64,000 nt of DNA from an uncultured Eubacterium sp. (GCA_910583925.1 CAJTZJ010000007.1:35369-99368); one strand, 5' to 3'. Positions 1 through 8,711 are shown, numbered from the stretch's first letter. Notes: a model not told the origin generated them from the letters alone. Translations and numbers: made by a program.

Positions 1-9
1 TCATTTTAA

Positions 10-684
10 TCATTCTAAAATATACCCCATTTTACGAACTGTTTTAATAATTTGCGGTTCATCCGAATTATCCTCAATTTTATCACGAAGCCTTTTAATA
101 TAAACGGTAAGTGTATTATCATTGACAAAAATACCATCAATATCCCAGATATTTTCAAGAAGCTGATTTCTTGAAAGAACTCTGCCTTTATTATTTACCA
201 GGATAAGCAAAAGCCGGTATTCCATAGCTGTAAGCACTACCTCTGCCCCATTTTTATAAACCTTTGCTTCGTTTGTATTAATTTTAAGTCCGTGAAGCTC
301 AATAATTCCGCTTTTGCCTGCTTCACTGTTGTATCTTCTGAGCACACTTCGGATTCTTGCCATAAGCTCATTTACACGAAACGGCTTTGAAATATAATCA
401 TCAGCGCCCAAATCAAAGCCCATAACAACATTAACCTCATCATCAAAAGCAGTTAAAAAGATAACCGGCAAATCCCCTTTTTCCTTAATTGCCTTGCAAA
501 CATCATAGCCGCTACCATCCGGCAGAGTCAAATCAAGAAGATATAAATCAAACGCTTCCTTACCTATAGCTGCCAAAGCCTCCGAAACCGTTTTGGAATG
601 AGCTGTTTCATAGCCCTCTTTATGTAAGGAATATTCAAGCCCCATTGCAATTGAAGCATCATCTTCAAGAAGAAATATTTTCAT
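10..684 (-). CDS. OmpR-family two-component response regulator
   Basis: The N-terminal receiver domain (about residues 1-115) has the acidic pocket (LEDD), the phospho-acceptor Asp in LLDLTLPDGSG and the conserved Lys in ISKPF. A winged-helix DNA-binding domain follows (about 125-224) with the family's usual RNQLLENIWD and TVYIKRLRDKIE signatures. The ATG at 684 is preferred to the upstream GTG at 693 because the SD-like AGAGGTG lies just before it and covers that GTG. A new ATG overlaps the end of this gene at positions 4-2, so a sensor kinase gene probably continues off the window. The regulated pathway cannot be told from the sequence. Confidence 0.93.
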   Translation of the reverse strand: MKIFLLEDDASIAMGLEYSLHKEGYETAHSKTVSEALAAIGKEAFDLYLLDLTLPDGSGYDVCKAIKEKGDLPVIFLTAFDDEVNVVMGFDLGADDYISKPFRVNELMARIRSVLRRYNSEAGKSGIIELHGLKINTNEAKVYKNGAEVVLTAMEYRLLLILVNNKGRVLSRNQLLENIWDIDGIFVNDNTLTVYIKRLRDKIEDNSDEPQIIKTVRKMGYILE

Positions 685-784
685 ATTTTTCACCTCTGGA
701 TAAAACCAAGCTTATTTTTAATATATTTTATTTTAACATATTTTTCAGAATAATAAATTACTATTTTGTAATAAATGAAATAAA

Positions 785-820
785 ACAAAAAAAGGAATAA
801 CTCCCGTAAAGAGTTATTCC
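785..820 (-). terminator. Intrinsic terminator of the mazF-like gene
   Basis: A perfect 10-bp stem (GGAATAACTC / GAGTTATTCC, 794-820) with a 7-nt loop is followed on the minus strand by a run of seven T. It lies just past the stop codon at 824. Confidence 0.85.
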
Positions 821-823
821 GTA

Positions 824-1165
824 TCAAAGCCCGAAGGAAACAGAAAGGGCTTCGTTTACCTTGCCCATATCACCGCCGTCAAGAGCACCCATTTTTTCAC
901 GCAGCCTGCGCTTATCAATCGTCCGCACCTGTTCAAGAAGCACAACACTGTCTTTTGCTAATCCGCAGTTTCTTGCGTCCACCTCTATATGAGTAGGCAG
1001 GCTGGTTTTATCACGCTGGCTGGTTATCGCCGCTGCAATAACAGTTGGCGAAAATCGGTTTCCAACATCATTCTGAACAATAAGAACAGGTCTTACACCA
1101 CCCTGTTCCGAGCCGACAACGGGGCTTAAATCTGCATAATATATATCTCCGCGCTTAACTGTCAT
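824..1165 (-). CDS. MazF/EndoA-type endoribonuclease (PemK-like toxin)
   Basis: This 113-residue protein is full length for the EndoA/MazF family. It opens with VKRGDIYYADLSPVVGSEQGG and keeps the RPVLIVQND strand, the TVIAAAITS strand and the LLEQVRTIDKRRL motif. Family members are sequence-specific mRNA interferases normally held in check by a small antitoxin encoded just upstream. Here no antitoxin gene is seen: the 180 bp upstream hold no good ORF, and the next gene, cotJA, points away. It is therefore an orphan or is controlled by an antitoxin elsewhere. It has its own terminator. Confidence 0.92.
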   Translation of the reverse strand: MTVKRGDIYYADLSPVVGSEQGGVRPVLIVQNDVGNRFSPTVIAAAITSQRDKTSLPTHIEVDARNCGLAKDSVVLLEQVRTIDKRRLREKMGALDGGDMGKVNEALSVSFGL

Positions 1166-1345
1166 ACTGTAATCACCTTCGCTTTTTCTTTCATTTTTAT
1201 TTTTACCATACAGAATAATTTTTAAACATCATATTCCATTATATGTATAAAAAAATTTTTCTCTTATCATAAAAATGCAAGAAACGCCATAAAACGAACA
1301 TACTTTGAAATCAAGCATAGAATAATGGGAAAGGAGATTTAATTT

Positions 1346-1558
1346 ATGGAAAAATATGTTGATATGTTTAATCCGTCTTTTTTAAATAAAAAAAGTCATG
1401 TTTTGCCTCCTCTTCCAGCCGATGCAACGGTTACAATGGCGTATATTCCGTTTCAGCAGCAGCCGGTAACATACGAAGAAGAAAAGCACGCCTTGTTTGA
1501 AGGCACTCTTTTTCCGGAGCTTAACAAACCATTCACAGGAAAGGGAACTTTGCTATGA
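1346..1558 (+). CDS. cotJA: Spore coat associated protein CotJA-like
   Basis: This small 70-residue protein has the CotJA layout: a Pro-rich N-terminus, a MAYIPFQ motif, then a Tyr/Glu-rich stretch ending in LFEGTLFPELNKPF. CotJA belongs to the inner coat of Bacillus and Clostridia spores and is needed for assembly of the CotJ proteins. The start follows AAAGGAG. The stop overlaps the cotJB start by 4 nt, so the two are translationally coupled. The usual third gene, cotJC, is absent here. Confidence 0.85.
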   Translation: MEKYVDMFNPSFLNKKSHVLPPLPADATVTMAYIPFQQQPVTYEEEKHALFEGTLFPELNKPFTGKGTLL

Positions 1559-1803
1559 ACAGAGAACAAATGCTATTAAGAGTATCTTCTGCCCAGTTTG
1601 CAATGTGGGAAATGAGAGTTTATATGGATACTCATCTTGATAACGAAGAAGCAAAAAAGCTTTATCAGAAATATCTTCGACAGTATGAAGAATTAAAGGC
1701 AGAATTTGAAGAAAACTTCGGACCGTTGACCCTTGGCGAAAACAACAGCGATGAATGGCTTAAAGATCCTTGGCCATGGGATGCACAATGTGATAAAGAT
1801 TAA
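1555..1803 (+). CDS. cotJB: Spore coat protein CotJB-like
   Basis: The 82-residue protein matches the CotJB family: an N-terminal helical SSAQFAMWEMRVYMDTH segment, a helical LYQKYLRQYEELKAEFEE segment, and a C-terminal DEWLKDPWPWD motif. It is coupled to cotJA by an ATGA-type overlap. A terminator follows 5 bp after the stop, so cotJC is not part of this operon. A truncated cotJC lies at 25.4 kb. Confidence 0.88.
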   Translation: MNREQMLLRVSSAQFAMWEMRVYMDTHLDNEEAKKLYQKYLRQYEELKAEFEENFGPLTLGENNSDEWLKDPWPWDAQCDKD

Positions 1804-1808
1804 AAAAA

Positions 1809-1840
1809 GGAGAGGCAGCATCCTCTCCGCTTTTAATTTT
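1809..1840. terminator. Bidirectional terminator between cotJB and the gtrA-like gene
   Basis: The hairpin GGAGAGG / CCTCTCC (1809-1828) has a 6-nt loop and is flanked by A-runs on the left and T-runs on the right. It can therefore end both the rightward cotJ transcript and the leftward GT2/GtrA transcript. Confidence 0.8.
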
Positions 1841-2291
1841 TTTCTGTTTTCTTTTTTGCAAAAATGATAAACTTACTGAAAAAATAATTCAGTATCACAA
1901 CAAGTACTGCCAGCAAAAGCTTTGCAATCAGTTTTCCCGAAAAATCAAAACCAAAAACCATAAATGAAAACCTGTCAAATCCCATTTTTTCAACAAAGAG
2001 CCAGAGACCGCCCTCCTCAACAAGCAAACTGAAAACTCTTGCAAGGAAGAATTCGGGAATTTCTTTTATAACTGTTTTCAATTTCCAGCTCTTCGACTCA
2101 AATACCCAAAGCTTATTTGTTACATAAGCAAAAACAACAGCAATAAACCACGCAACAGCATTGTTAACAAGATAGGCTTCTTCTCCTATTGCTTTATTCA
2201 AAATCCAAAAAGCAATAAAATTTACAAGCGTTGTCAAGCCGCCGAACAGAACATACAGAAACAGTTCCTTATATTTTTCTTTAATCTTCAT
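1833..2291 (-). CDS. GtrA-like membrane protein
   Basis: A 152-residue integral membrane protein with four predicted hydrophobic segments (about 10-32, 42-62, 80-98 and 118-140). It has the GtrA-family motif LFGGLTTLVNFIAFW near the N-terminus and NKLWVFES after the second helix. GtrA proteins are thought to flip or position lipid-linked sugars made by a partner GT2 enzyme. That partner is directly upstream and overlaps this gene by 11 nt. The modified glycan is unknown. Confidence 0.9.
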   Translation of the reverse strand: MKIKEKYKELFLYVLFGGLTTLVNFIAFWILNKAIGEEAYLVNNAVAWFIAVVFAYVTNKLWVFESKSWKLKTVIKEIPEFFLARVFSLLVEEGGLWLFVEKMGFDRFSFMVFGFDFSGKLIAKLLLAVLVVILNYFFSKFIIFAKKKTEKN

Positions 2292-3225
2292 TTTTTTTAC
2301 CCAAATGCTCTTTTAAAATATAAATCGGTCTGTTTTTAACCTGAACATAAATCTTTGAAATATATTCTCCAAGTATACCAAGGCTGAAAAGCTGCAGTCC
2401 ACCAAGAAACAGGACAAGAACAACAATCGTTGCATAACCCGGAACATCAATTCCGAATGCCAGTTTTTTTATAATAACAAAAATAAGATAAAGAACAGAA
2501 AGAACAGATGAAATAAAACCAACATATGCTGCAAGTTTCAGCGGAAAGGTAGAAAAGGAAATAATACCTTCAAAAGCATATTTAAAAAGCTTTCTTGTAC
2601 TCCACTTTGATTCTCCGCTTTCTCTTTCTTCCGCATTATACGGTATATACTCTGTATTAAAACCAACCCAACTTAAAATGCCTTTTGAAAAGCGATGATA
2701 TTCCGTCATTTCCAATACGGCATCTACCATATTTCTTTTCATCAATCGAAAATCAGAAGCACCGCTTACAAAATCAACCTCCGTAACCTTATTTATAATT
2801 CTGTAAAAGGCATTTTTAAGAGATATCATCAGCTTACTTTCCTTGCGTTTTTCCTGATAAGCAGCTACACAATCCAGCTCCTCATTATTGTTTATCGTAT
2901 CAAGCATCCGAAGAACAACTTCGGGTCTTTGCTGCAAATCAGCATCAATTATGCAGACCATATCTCCGTTTGCAGCCTGAAGCCCTGCATAAATTGCAGC
3001 CTCCTTGCCGAAATTTCTGCTGAAAGAAAGAACCTGAATACAATTCTTCTTGTTTTCTTCATATAGCTTTTTTAAACAGACACCGGTTTTATCCCTGCTG
3101 CCGTCATTAACAAAAACAAATTCATATTCAAAGCCTTTACCATCAAAAACCCTGTTCGTTTCGGAAAAGAATTTTTCAACATTGCCCTCTTCATTATAAC
3201 AGGGTACAACAAGAGAAAGAAACAT
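2281..3225 (-). CDS. GT2-family polyprenyl-phosphate glycosyltransferase
   Basis: A 314-residue protein with an N-terminal GT-A fold: VVPCYNEEGNV, the VFVNDGSRDKT motif and the metal-binding DADLQQRPE motif. The acceptor-region QxxRW-like signature is replaced by the bactoprenol-type ESKWSTRKLFKYA. Two C-terminal transmembrane helices lie at about 230-255 and 265-290. This is the GtrB/DPM1-like layout, which moves a sugar from a nucleotide donor to a polyprenyl phosphate on the cytoplasmic face. It precedes the overlapping gtrA-like gene, and together they form a two-gene cell-envelope glycosylation unit. Confidence 0.92.
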   Translation of the reverse strand: MFLSLVVPCYNEEGNVEKFFSETNRVFDGKGFEYEFVFVNDGSRDKTGVCLKKLYEENKKNCIQVLSFSRNFGKEAAIYAGLQAANGDMVCIIDADLQQRPEVVLRMLDTINNNEELDCVAAYQEKRKESKLMISLKNAFYRIINKVTEVDFVSGASDFRLMKRNMVDAVLEMTEYHRFSKGILSWVGFNTEYIPYNAEERESGESKWSTRKLFKYAFEGIISFSTFPLKLAAYVGFISSVLSVLYLIFVIIKKLAFGIDVPGYATIVVLVLFLGGLQLFSLGILGEYISKIYVQVKNRPIYILKEHLGKKNED

Positions 3226-3408
3226 AAACTACCTCTGTATTTTACTTCCGTAATTAGGTTGGTCGCAGCCAATCATTTTCAAATATATAGTTTACCATTT
3301 GAAATATAATAATTCAAGATTATTACCTAAATTTTGCAAAAGAGTTTACGGCAATTTGAATTTGTGGTATTCTATACTTGCATTCTAATTTGAAAACGGA
3401 GAAATTTC

Positions 3409-4119
3409 ATGATATATATACTGATTGCCGCTATCATACTGCTTGGTGCGTTTATCGTTTTAATTGCTTTAAATCATTTTGGATTTATAGAAAGCTATCA
3501 TCCGATGAAAAAAGCAAAGGATGGACAGATTAAGGTTGCCTGTGTCGGCGACAGCATAACATACGGCTGCACCGTTAAAAACCGAAGCAAAAACAACTAC
3601 CCTGCTGTTCTCGGCAGAATGCTCGGAGATAAATATTGCGTTAACAACTTTGGTTACACCAACAGAACAGCAATTAAGGATGCTGATTATCCATACACCA
3701 AAGAAAGACTGTATCAGCAGAGTCTTGATTTCAAACCCGATGTAGTTGTTATTATGCTTGGTTCCAATGATACTAAAAAAATCAATTGGAATAAAGAAAA
3801 ATTCACAAAAGATTATTGTGAAATACTGGACAGCTACTTAAATTCAGCATTAAAGCCTGAAGTTTATCTTCTTGTTCCCACTCCGTTCTTTGAGATTCGA
3901 GGAAAGGTAATGTGGCAGTTAAGAAAAGACATCATGATTCATGAGGTATACCCTGCCATTAAGAAAATTGCATCCGACAAAAGCATTCATCTGATAGATA
4001 TGAGCAAAGCTTTTGAAAACAGAAGGGAGCTGTTTTCTGACGGAGTTCATCCAAACAGCAAGGGAAGCAAAAAATTTGCTGAAATTGTATTTGAATCAAT
4101 AAAACAATCTGTAAAGTAA
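3409..4119 (+). CDS. Membrane-anchored SGNH/GDSL hydrolase
   Basis: A 236-residue protein with one N-terminal transmembrane helix (about 1-22), probably an uncleaved anchor that leaves the enzyme outside the cell. The SGNH blocks are all present: GDSI (catalytic Ser, block I), LGSND (block III) and SDGVHPN (catalytic Asp/His, block V). Such enzymes are esterases or acetylhydrolases acting on carbohydrates or lipids; the substrate is not evident. It starts after GGAGAAATTTC and stands alone, divergent from the GT2 gene. Confidence 0.9.
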   Translation: MIYILIAAIILLGAFIVLIALNHFGFIESYHPMKKAKDGQIKVACVGDSITYGCTVKNRSKNNYPAVLGRMLGDKYCVNNFGYTNRTAIKDADYPYTKERLYQQSLDFKPDVVVIMLGSNDTKKINWNKEKFTKDYCEILDSYLNSALKPEVYLLVPTPFFEIRGKVMWQLRKDIMIHEVYPAIKKIASDKSIHLIDMSKAFENRRELFSDGVHPNSKGSKKFAEIVFESIKQSVK

Positions 4120-4148
4120 AAAGCCTTTCCATATGGAAAGGCTTTTTT
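4119..4148. terminator. Bidirectional terminator, copy 1 of an identical pair
   Basis: The palindrome AAAAGCCTTTCCATATGGAAAGGCTTTTTT style hairpin (stem AAGCCTTTCC/GGAAAGGCTT) carries A- and T-runs on both sides. It ends the SGNH gene and the convergent amidase-domain gene. The same 30 nt recur at 4726-4755. Confidence 0.85.
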
Positions 4149-4630
4149 TACCACACATGAATTGCTGTTATATGAAGTCCGAAAGGTCTGGCAGAAGTAT
4201 AAAGACTCAGCGGTATCATATACGCATCTCTTGTATGAGCAGCAATCAATGGCTCTCCGTTTTCAAAGCCGGTTACAAGCAAAGTATGATAAAACTCACT
4301 GCCATTATGAAGCTGAATAAAATCTCCTGTTTCAAGTCTGCTGATATCTTCACTTACAGCAACAGGACCAACACTGTTATTGGTTGTTATAAAATTATGA
4401 AAATACTGCGCACCGCTCCATGCGGCTGCCCTGTCGTCAGAATTTATATAGTACCACCCTGTATCTTTCGTATAATTCATAACATCACATCCGGCAAAAA
4501 GACATTGCGATGCAAAATTTGTGCAATCCCCGCCCACTCCGTCAAAATCATAATAGGCAGGATTTCTGTTCATAGCCCACTTTTTTGCATATTCAATAGT
4601 GTTATTTCTATTATATTGTACGGTTCTCAT
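4148..4630 (-). CDS. Amidase-domain (Amidase_6-like) protein
   Basis: A 160-residue protein resembling the putative amidase domain PF12671, found in Clostridia cell-wall or surface proteins. It has the N-terminal repeat-like NNTIEYAKKWAMNRNPAYYDFD, the catalytic-Cys motif GGDCTNFASQCL and the His motif EFYHTLLVTG. The ATG at 4630 follows GAGGGGATGAT and is preferred to the start 33 nt upstream. No signal peptide is seen, so it may act in the cytoplasm or leave by a non-classical route. The substrate is unknown. Confidence 0.85.
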   Translation of the reverse strand: MRTVQYNRNNTIEYAKKWAMNRNPAYYDFDGVGGDCTNFASQCLFAGCDVMNYTKDTGWYYINSDDRAAAWSGAQYFHNFITTNNSVGPVAVSEDISRLETGDFIQLHNGSEFYHTLLVTGFENGEPLIAAHTRDAYMIPLSLYTSARPFGLHITAIHVW

Positions 4631-4725
4631 ATCATCCCCTCTTTCTGCATTCATTATATGCAACCGGGAAGCACAGTATTAATATAAATCTATCCGTTTT
4701 TTGTTTAAATCTTTAGTGTAAAGTT

Positions 4726-4755
4726 AAAAGCCTTTCCATATGGAAAGGCTTTTTT
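4726..4755. terminator. Terminator, identical to the hairpin at 4119-4148
   Basis: The same 30-nt hairpin with CATATG at its centre lies just past the alpha-fucosidase stop at 4761. It would end the leftward fucosidase transcript. The two identical copies flank the amidase-domain gene. Confidence 0.82.
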
Positions 4756-4760
4756 ATCAT

Positions 4761-6113
4761 TTATGGTCTGTATGCACCTGTTTTACAAACTTCAATTTGT
4801 TTAATATAAGGCTCTTTTCTACATTCCTCAATAACCAATTTTAATGTATCCGTTTCAACAGGCTTCTCCAAAATTGCAATTTTGGAGAAGCCGACAACTG
4901 TTCCGTTATAAACACATTCATTACCGGCATATATACTGAATTTTTCTATACGCTGTGATTTGGTTGTATCCTCGGAAAAACGAATTCTATCTACGGATTG
5001 CTTTTCAAACGATATGTTAACAGCCATTTTGTCATCAGACACTGTATAACTGCTTTCAATAACGCAATCATCCTCTTTTTTCAGCCATGCCCCCATTTCC
5101 TTTAAACGGCGGACATCTCTTTTGGAAAACTGCCCTTTTCTGTTTGGAGGAATATTGAGAATAAGCAGGCAATTGCTTCCGACAGAGCCGTAATATATAT
5201 TCATTAATTTATGAAGCGATTTCAGAGTCAGGGTCTGAAAAGGATGGTAATACCAGCCCAGCCTGATTGAAACATCAACCTCGGCGGGATACCACATAAA
5301 TTCATCATAATTTGCAAGAAATTTCCTTGAACCCATATCCTTTATCATAACATCCTGGCAGCGCTTCTGGAATTTCTTCATATCATCATCCTGCTGACAG
5401 TTTTCAGCAATATTCTGCAGTTCATACTGAAATTTCGGAACAACATTCCACTCACTTTCCCTTGCCTTTCCGCTTTCATTTCCTACCCAGCGGACATCGG
5501 GAGCACAGCCAGACATTACAATATTCGGCTGCAACTTAACGGCAGTTGACCAAATTCTTTCAAAATCATACTTCTGCTTTGGCATACCATCAGCCGATGA
5601 ACCGCAGGCACCATCCAACCAGAGCATAAAGATTTCGCCATAATTTGTTAAAAGCTCCGTCAGCTGCTCTATGTAAAAATCATTATATGCATCCGTTGAA
5701 TAAAGGGGGCTGTTTCTGTCCCACGGAGAAAGATAAACGCCGAATTTAAGCCCATATTTTTTACAGGATTCGGCAACCTCACGAACAACATCGCCCTTAC
5801 CGTTTTTATACGGACTGTTTCTTATGCAATGCTCCGTTGTTTTTGTTTGCCAAAGGCAAAATCCGTCATGATGCTTGCAGGTTAAAACAACGCCTTTCAT
5901 ACCGGCTGCTTTTATTGCTTCACACCACTGATCTGTATCCTGAGCCTTTGGATTGAAAACAGACGGGCTTTCCTTTCCGCTTCCCCATTCCTTATTTGTA
6001 AAGGTATTTACGGAATAATGCACAAAGGCATAATACTTCATATCCTGAATAATTAACTGGCGTTCATTCGGAACGATTGAAGTATATAAATCAATCCTTT
6101 CTGCTTCTGTCAT
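4761..6113 (-). CDS. GH29 alpha-L-fucosidase
   Basis: The 450-residue protein has the GH29 barrel: NTFTNKEWGSG near the N-terminus, TCKHHDGFCLW, and the nucleophile Asp in FMLWLDGACG. A C-terminal beta domain (about 345-445) follows. The family releases terminal alpha-linked fucose from glycans with retention of configuration. There is no signal peptide, so it probably acts on imported fucosyl-oligosaccharides in the cytoplasm. It is co-transcribed with the upstream sugar transporter (19-bp gap) and followed by a terminator, completing the fucose locus. Confidence 0.95.
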   Translation of the reverse strand: MTEAERIDLYTSIVPNERQLIIQDMKYYAFVHYSVNTFTNKEWGSGKESPSVFNPKAQDTDQWCEAIKAAGMKGVVLTCKHHDGFCLWQTKTTEHCIRNSPYKNGKGDVVREVAESCKKYGLKFGVYLSPWDRNSPLYSTDAYNDFYIEQLTELLTNYGEIFMLWLDGACGSSADGMPKQKYDFERIWSTAVKLQPNIVMSGCAPDVRWVGNESGKARESEWNVVPKFQYELQNIAENCQQDDDMKKFQKRCQDVMIKDMGSRKFLANYDEFMWYPAEVDVSIRLGWYYHPFQTLTLKSLHKLMNIYYGSVGSNCLLILNIPPNRKGQFSKRDVRRLKEMGAWLKKEDDCVIESSYTVSDDKMAVNISFEKQSVDRIRFSEDTTKSQRIEKFSIYAGNECVYNGTVVGFSKIAILEKPVETDTLKLVIEECRKEPYIKQIEVCKTGAYRP

Positions 6114-6132
6114 TTCTTTAAACTCCTCAGAT

Positions 6133-8577
6133 TTATTTGTTCTTTTTATCGGCTTTCTTCTGTGCCTTTTCAGCTTTAAGTTTCTCTTTCATTGCCTTTT
6201 GCTCCGCAGCAAGCTTTTCGGCTTTTTCTGCCTGTTTTTTATCAGCTTCCTCGGCACGAGCCTTAGCAGCATCATACATTGCCTTAATATCTTCATAATG
6301 CTGGTAATTTTCAGCTTGAGTAATAAGTTTTTCAGCATCAATATATGGCTTTGCAAGACGATTATAAGCAGAATTCTCGTCCGTTGCCTTTTTAATTTCA
6401 GCATCAATAATTTTCTTTTCTGCCTTAAGTTCTGCTATCCTAGATTTAATCTGGTTAACCAATACTGCATCCTTATTCTTTTTAGCTGCCGAAAGTTCCT
6501 CATTTAGCTTCGTGCGTTCTGCAAGATTATTATCCTCACGCTCAAAAAGCTTTTCAAAAACAGAAGTATCAAATTCACTGATACGGCCTTTATACTTTTC
6601 TTCAATTTTCTTTTTACTGCTTATTCTGTTTCTTGCATTTTCTATTGAAGCAGAACGCTCTTCCTTTTCGGCTTTTGTATTTTTCGGCATTGCTTTTGCA
6701 TTTTTAAGGATTCCTTCAAGCTCTTTCATAGAAATATTTGTTAATCCATTAAGTCCCGCGCTTACGATATCTTCAGCCTCTTTTAATTTATACTGCCACA
6801 AAGGCGTACTGAATTTATTGATTTCTTCCATAACAATTTTGGAAATCTCAATATTTTCATTAAACTCTTTTGCTGCCTTTAATTCTTTTTTGGCCTTGCT
6901 TTTTTCTTCGCTTGAAGATGTATTTTTAACAGTATTCTTTAACTCATTAATATTCTTTGGCTGTGCAGAAGCATATTTATTTGCTTCCTCAATCATTTCA
7001 ATTGTTGAAACAATATCCTTATCCTTAAGAACACCGCTTCCGTAATCTTCAAACATAGCACGAAGTTGAAGCACTTTAACAATACTGCGCTGACGAAGTT
7101 CTGTCATATCATAAAAGAAATAAGGAATAACATTCATGATTGCACCAACAACAGAAAGAATAACGATTACAACAAATACCTCTTTAAATATATCATTGAT
7201 ATAAAGAACATTATAGGGCGAGTTCATTACCTCGGTCATACTTTTCCCCGTTAGATCCATAATTTCCGAAGCCCGTTCGGAAAGTACAGTTGGATTAATA
7301 CCCAGACTTTCATAAACAGCAGGAACAACACTGCTTGTAGCAAGCGTAATAACCGTTCCGATAAGCCCAACGGTTGCAAACATTCCGTCAATACGCTCAC
7401 CTGTTATGTACTGCTGGTAATCACGGATATCCGCATTTACAGCAGGCGTTAAAATAACGCCGAAAGAGGTCATTAAATAATTGCCGAAAAGAACAGCTGC
7501 TATAAGTACAATCATTTTAGCCGGTTCGGCCTGAACAACAGGATAAAGCAGTGCAAGAAACATGGCATTAACTATATTTGTTACAATAAGAACCTTTTTC
7601 TTACCCCATTTTCTTATAGCAAACGGAGCAGCAAGCATCCCCCACAGATTCGCATTGGAAACAATCATACTGATAATTGTATATGCTCCGGCACTTACGC
7701 CGTCATCATTATGATACTGATAACACCACTGAAGCATATTGCTATAGGTTATTTCAAGAAAGCCAACCCAGCCGGCAAGAGAAATAACCCAGAACAGCTT
7801 ATTCTTGGCAACAGCACGGAAAGCATCAAAAAACTTAATCTGAACAACATGTGTTCTTGCCTGAACAATTTTTTCCTGTGTGTTTGCATAAATATAAATT
7901 GAACAGATAACACCAATAATTGCAAAAGGCGGATACAAAATGCGATACAGCTTCATATCATACAAATCATTATTTGTAACAGCCTGAGCAACAAGAGGAA
8001 GCAGTGCACTTGCAATAGACGGGGCAAGTGAATAAACAACTGATTTAATTGTTAACACATCTGCTCTTTCCTGCGTATCAGGAGAAAGCACCATAATAAG
8101 ATTTTCATATGAATCATAGAAAAACATATAAAAAAACTGAAAACCTATATTAAAGAAAAGAACAATTACAGCCTTAATAATCTGGCTGGAAATCTTTTCG
8201 TAAGGCACCATAACCATACCAATAATAAGCAAACAGGCTGGCAGCGCCATTGAAAGCATATATGGTCTGTACTTGCCCTTTTTACTTCGGGCATTATCGA
8301 TTATATTAGCCCTGATTGCCGTTGCAGGAAACGATATAACAATTGAAATTACATAAATAACATACATAATCGTTGGGGAAATACCGATAGCATTTCCGAT
8401 AATTACATTTGTTGTACTAAGCGTTAATTGCTGAACGCAATAGATCATAAAATACATACCGATACCGCCGAAAGAATAAGCAAATATTTCCTTAAACGGC
8501 ATATATCTGCCCGGCATAGGATGTTTCCAATAAACCTTTGCATCCGAAACAGTTTTTTTAATATTACTTATATCCAA
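6133..8577 (-). CDS. GPH-family (MelB-like) sugar symporter with long coiled-coil C-terminal extension
   Basis: The first ~510 residues are a 12-helix major-facilitator transporter of the glycoside-pentoside-hexuronide type, starting PGRYMPFKEIFAYSFGGIG. They contain the helix 2-3 loop RANIIDNARSKKGKYRPY and a paired motif near WGKKKVLIV. GPH transporters usually have 450-500 residues. This protein continues for about 300 highly charged, Lys/Glu/Ala-rich residues predicted to be cytoplasmic coiled coil. The TTG start at 8577 is set by AGGAGG eight bases upstream. It shares a unit with GH29 fucosidase, so the likely cargo is a fucosylated oligosaccharide or fucose. Confidence 0.9.
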   Translation of the reverse strand: MDISNIKKTVSDAKVYWKHPMPGRYMPFKEIFAYSFGGIGMYFMIYCVQQLTLSTTNVIIGNAIGISPTIMYVIYVISIVISFPATAIRANIIDNARSKKGKYRPYMLSMALPACLLIIGMVMVPYEKISSQIIKAVIVLFFNIGFQFFYMFFYDSYENLIMVLSPDTQERADVLTIKSVVYSLAPSIASALLPLVAQAVTNNDLYDMKLYRILYPPFAIIGVICSIYIYANTQEKIVQARTHVVQIKFFDAFRAVAKNKLFWVISLAGWVGFLEITYSNMLQWCYQYHNDDGVSAGAYTIISMIVSNANLWGMLAAPFAIRKWGKKKVLIVTNIVNAMFLALLYPVVQAEPAKMIVLIAAVLFGNYLMTSFGVILTPAVNADIRDYQQYITGERIDGMFATVGLIGTVITLATSSVVPAVYESLGINPTVLSERASEIMDLTGKSMTEVMNSPYNVLYINDIFKEVFVVIVILSVVGAIMNVIPYFFYDMTELRQRSIVKVLQLRAMFEDYGSGVLKDKDIVSTIEMIEEANKYASAQPKNINELKNTVKNTSSSEEKSKAKKELKAAKEFNENIEISKIVMEEINKFSTPLWQYKLKEAEDIVSAGLNGLTNISMKELEGILKNAKAMPKNTKAEKEERSASIENARNRISSKKKIEEKYKGRISEFDTSVFEKLFEREDNNLAERTKLNEELSAAKKNKDAVLVNQIKSRIAELKAEKKIIDAEIKKATDENSAYNRLAKPYIDAEKLITQAENYQHYEDIKAMYDAAKARAEEADKKQAEKAEKLAAEQKAMKEKLKAEKAQKKADKKNK

Positions 8578-8711
8578 AATTTTTACCTCCTATGGAAAGT
8601 CTGATTAAGCTTTCTTTTATACAATTATATTATAAAATGCACACATAATAAATACATAATATAGCAGAATAGATACAGAAAACGGAATATAATTAGGTCT
8701 GTGTATAAAAA
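8578..8711 (-). promoter_or_regulatory. Leader of the transporter-fucosidase unit
   Basis: This AT-rich gap follows the fucI terminator and must hold the promoter of the transporter-GH29 unit. The AGGAGGT ribosome site is clear at about 8586-8592. No strong -35/-10 pair could be chosen with confidence, and no operator was recognised. Confidence 0.4.

Noticed and set aside
4133..4687. Rightward 184-residue ORF opposite the amidase-domain gene
   Set aside because: It starts in the terminator, is Ile/Cys-rich antisense sequence, and the opposite strand has clear catalytic motifs and a ribosome site.
6512..7045. Rightward ORF of 177 residues opposite the transporter tail
   Set aside because: It is the antisense of a Lys/Glu-rich coiled coil, which naturally leaves an open Ser/Phe-rich frame; no ribosome site.
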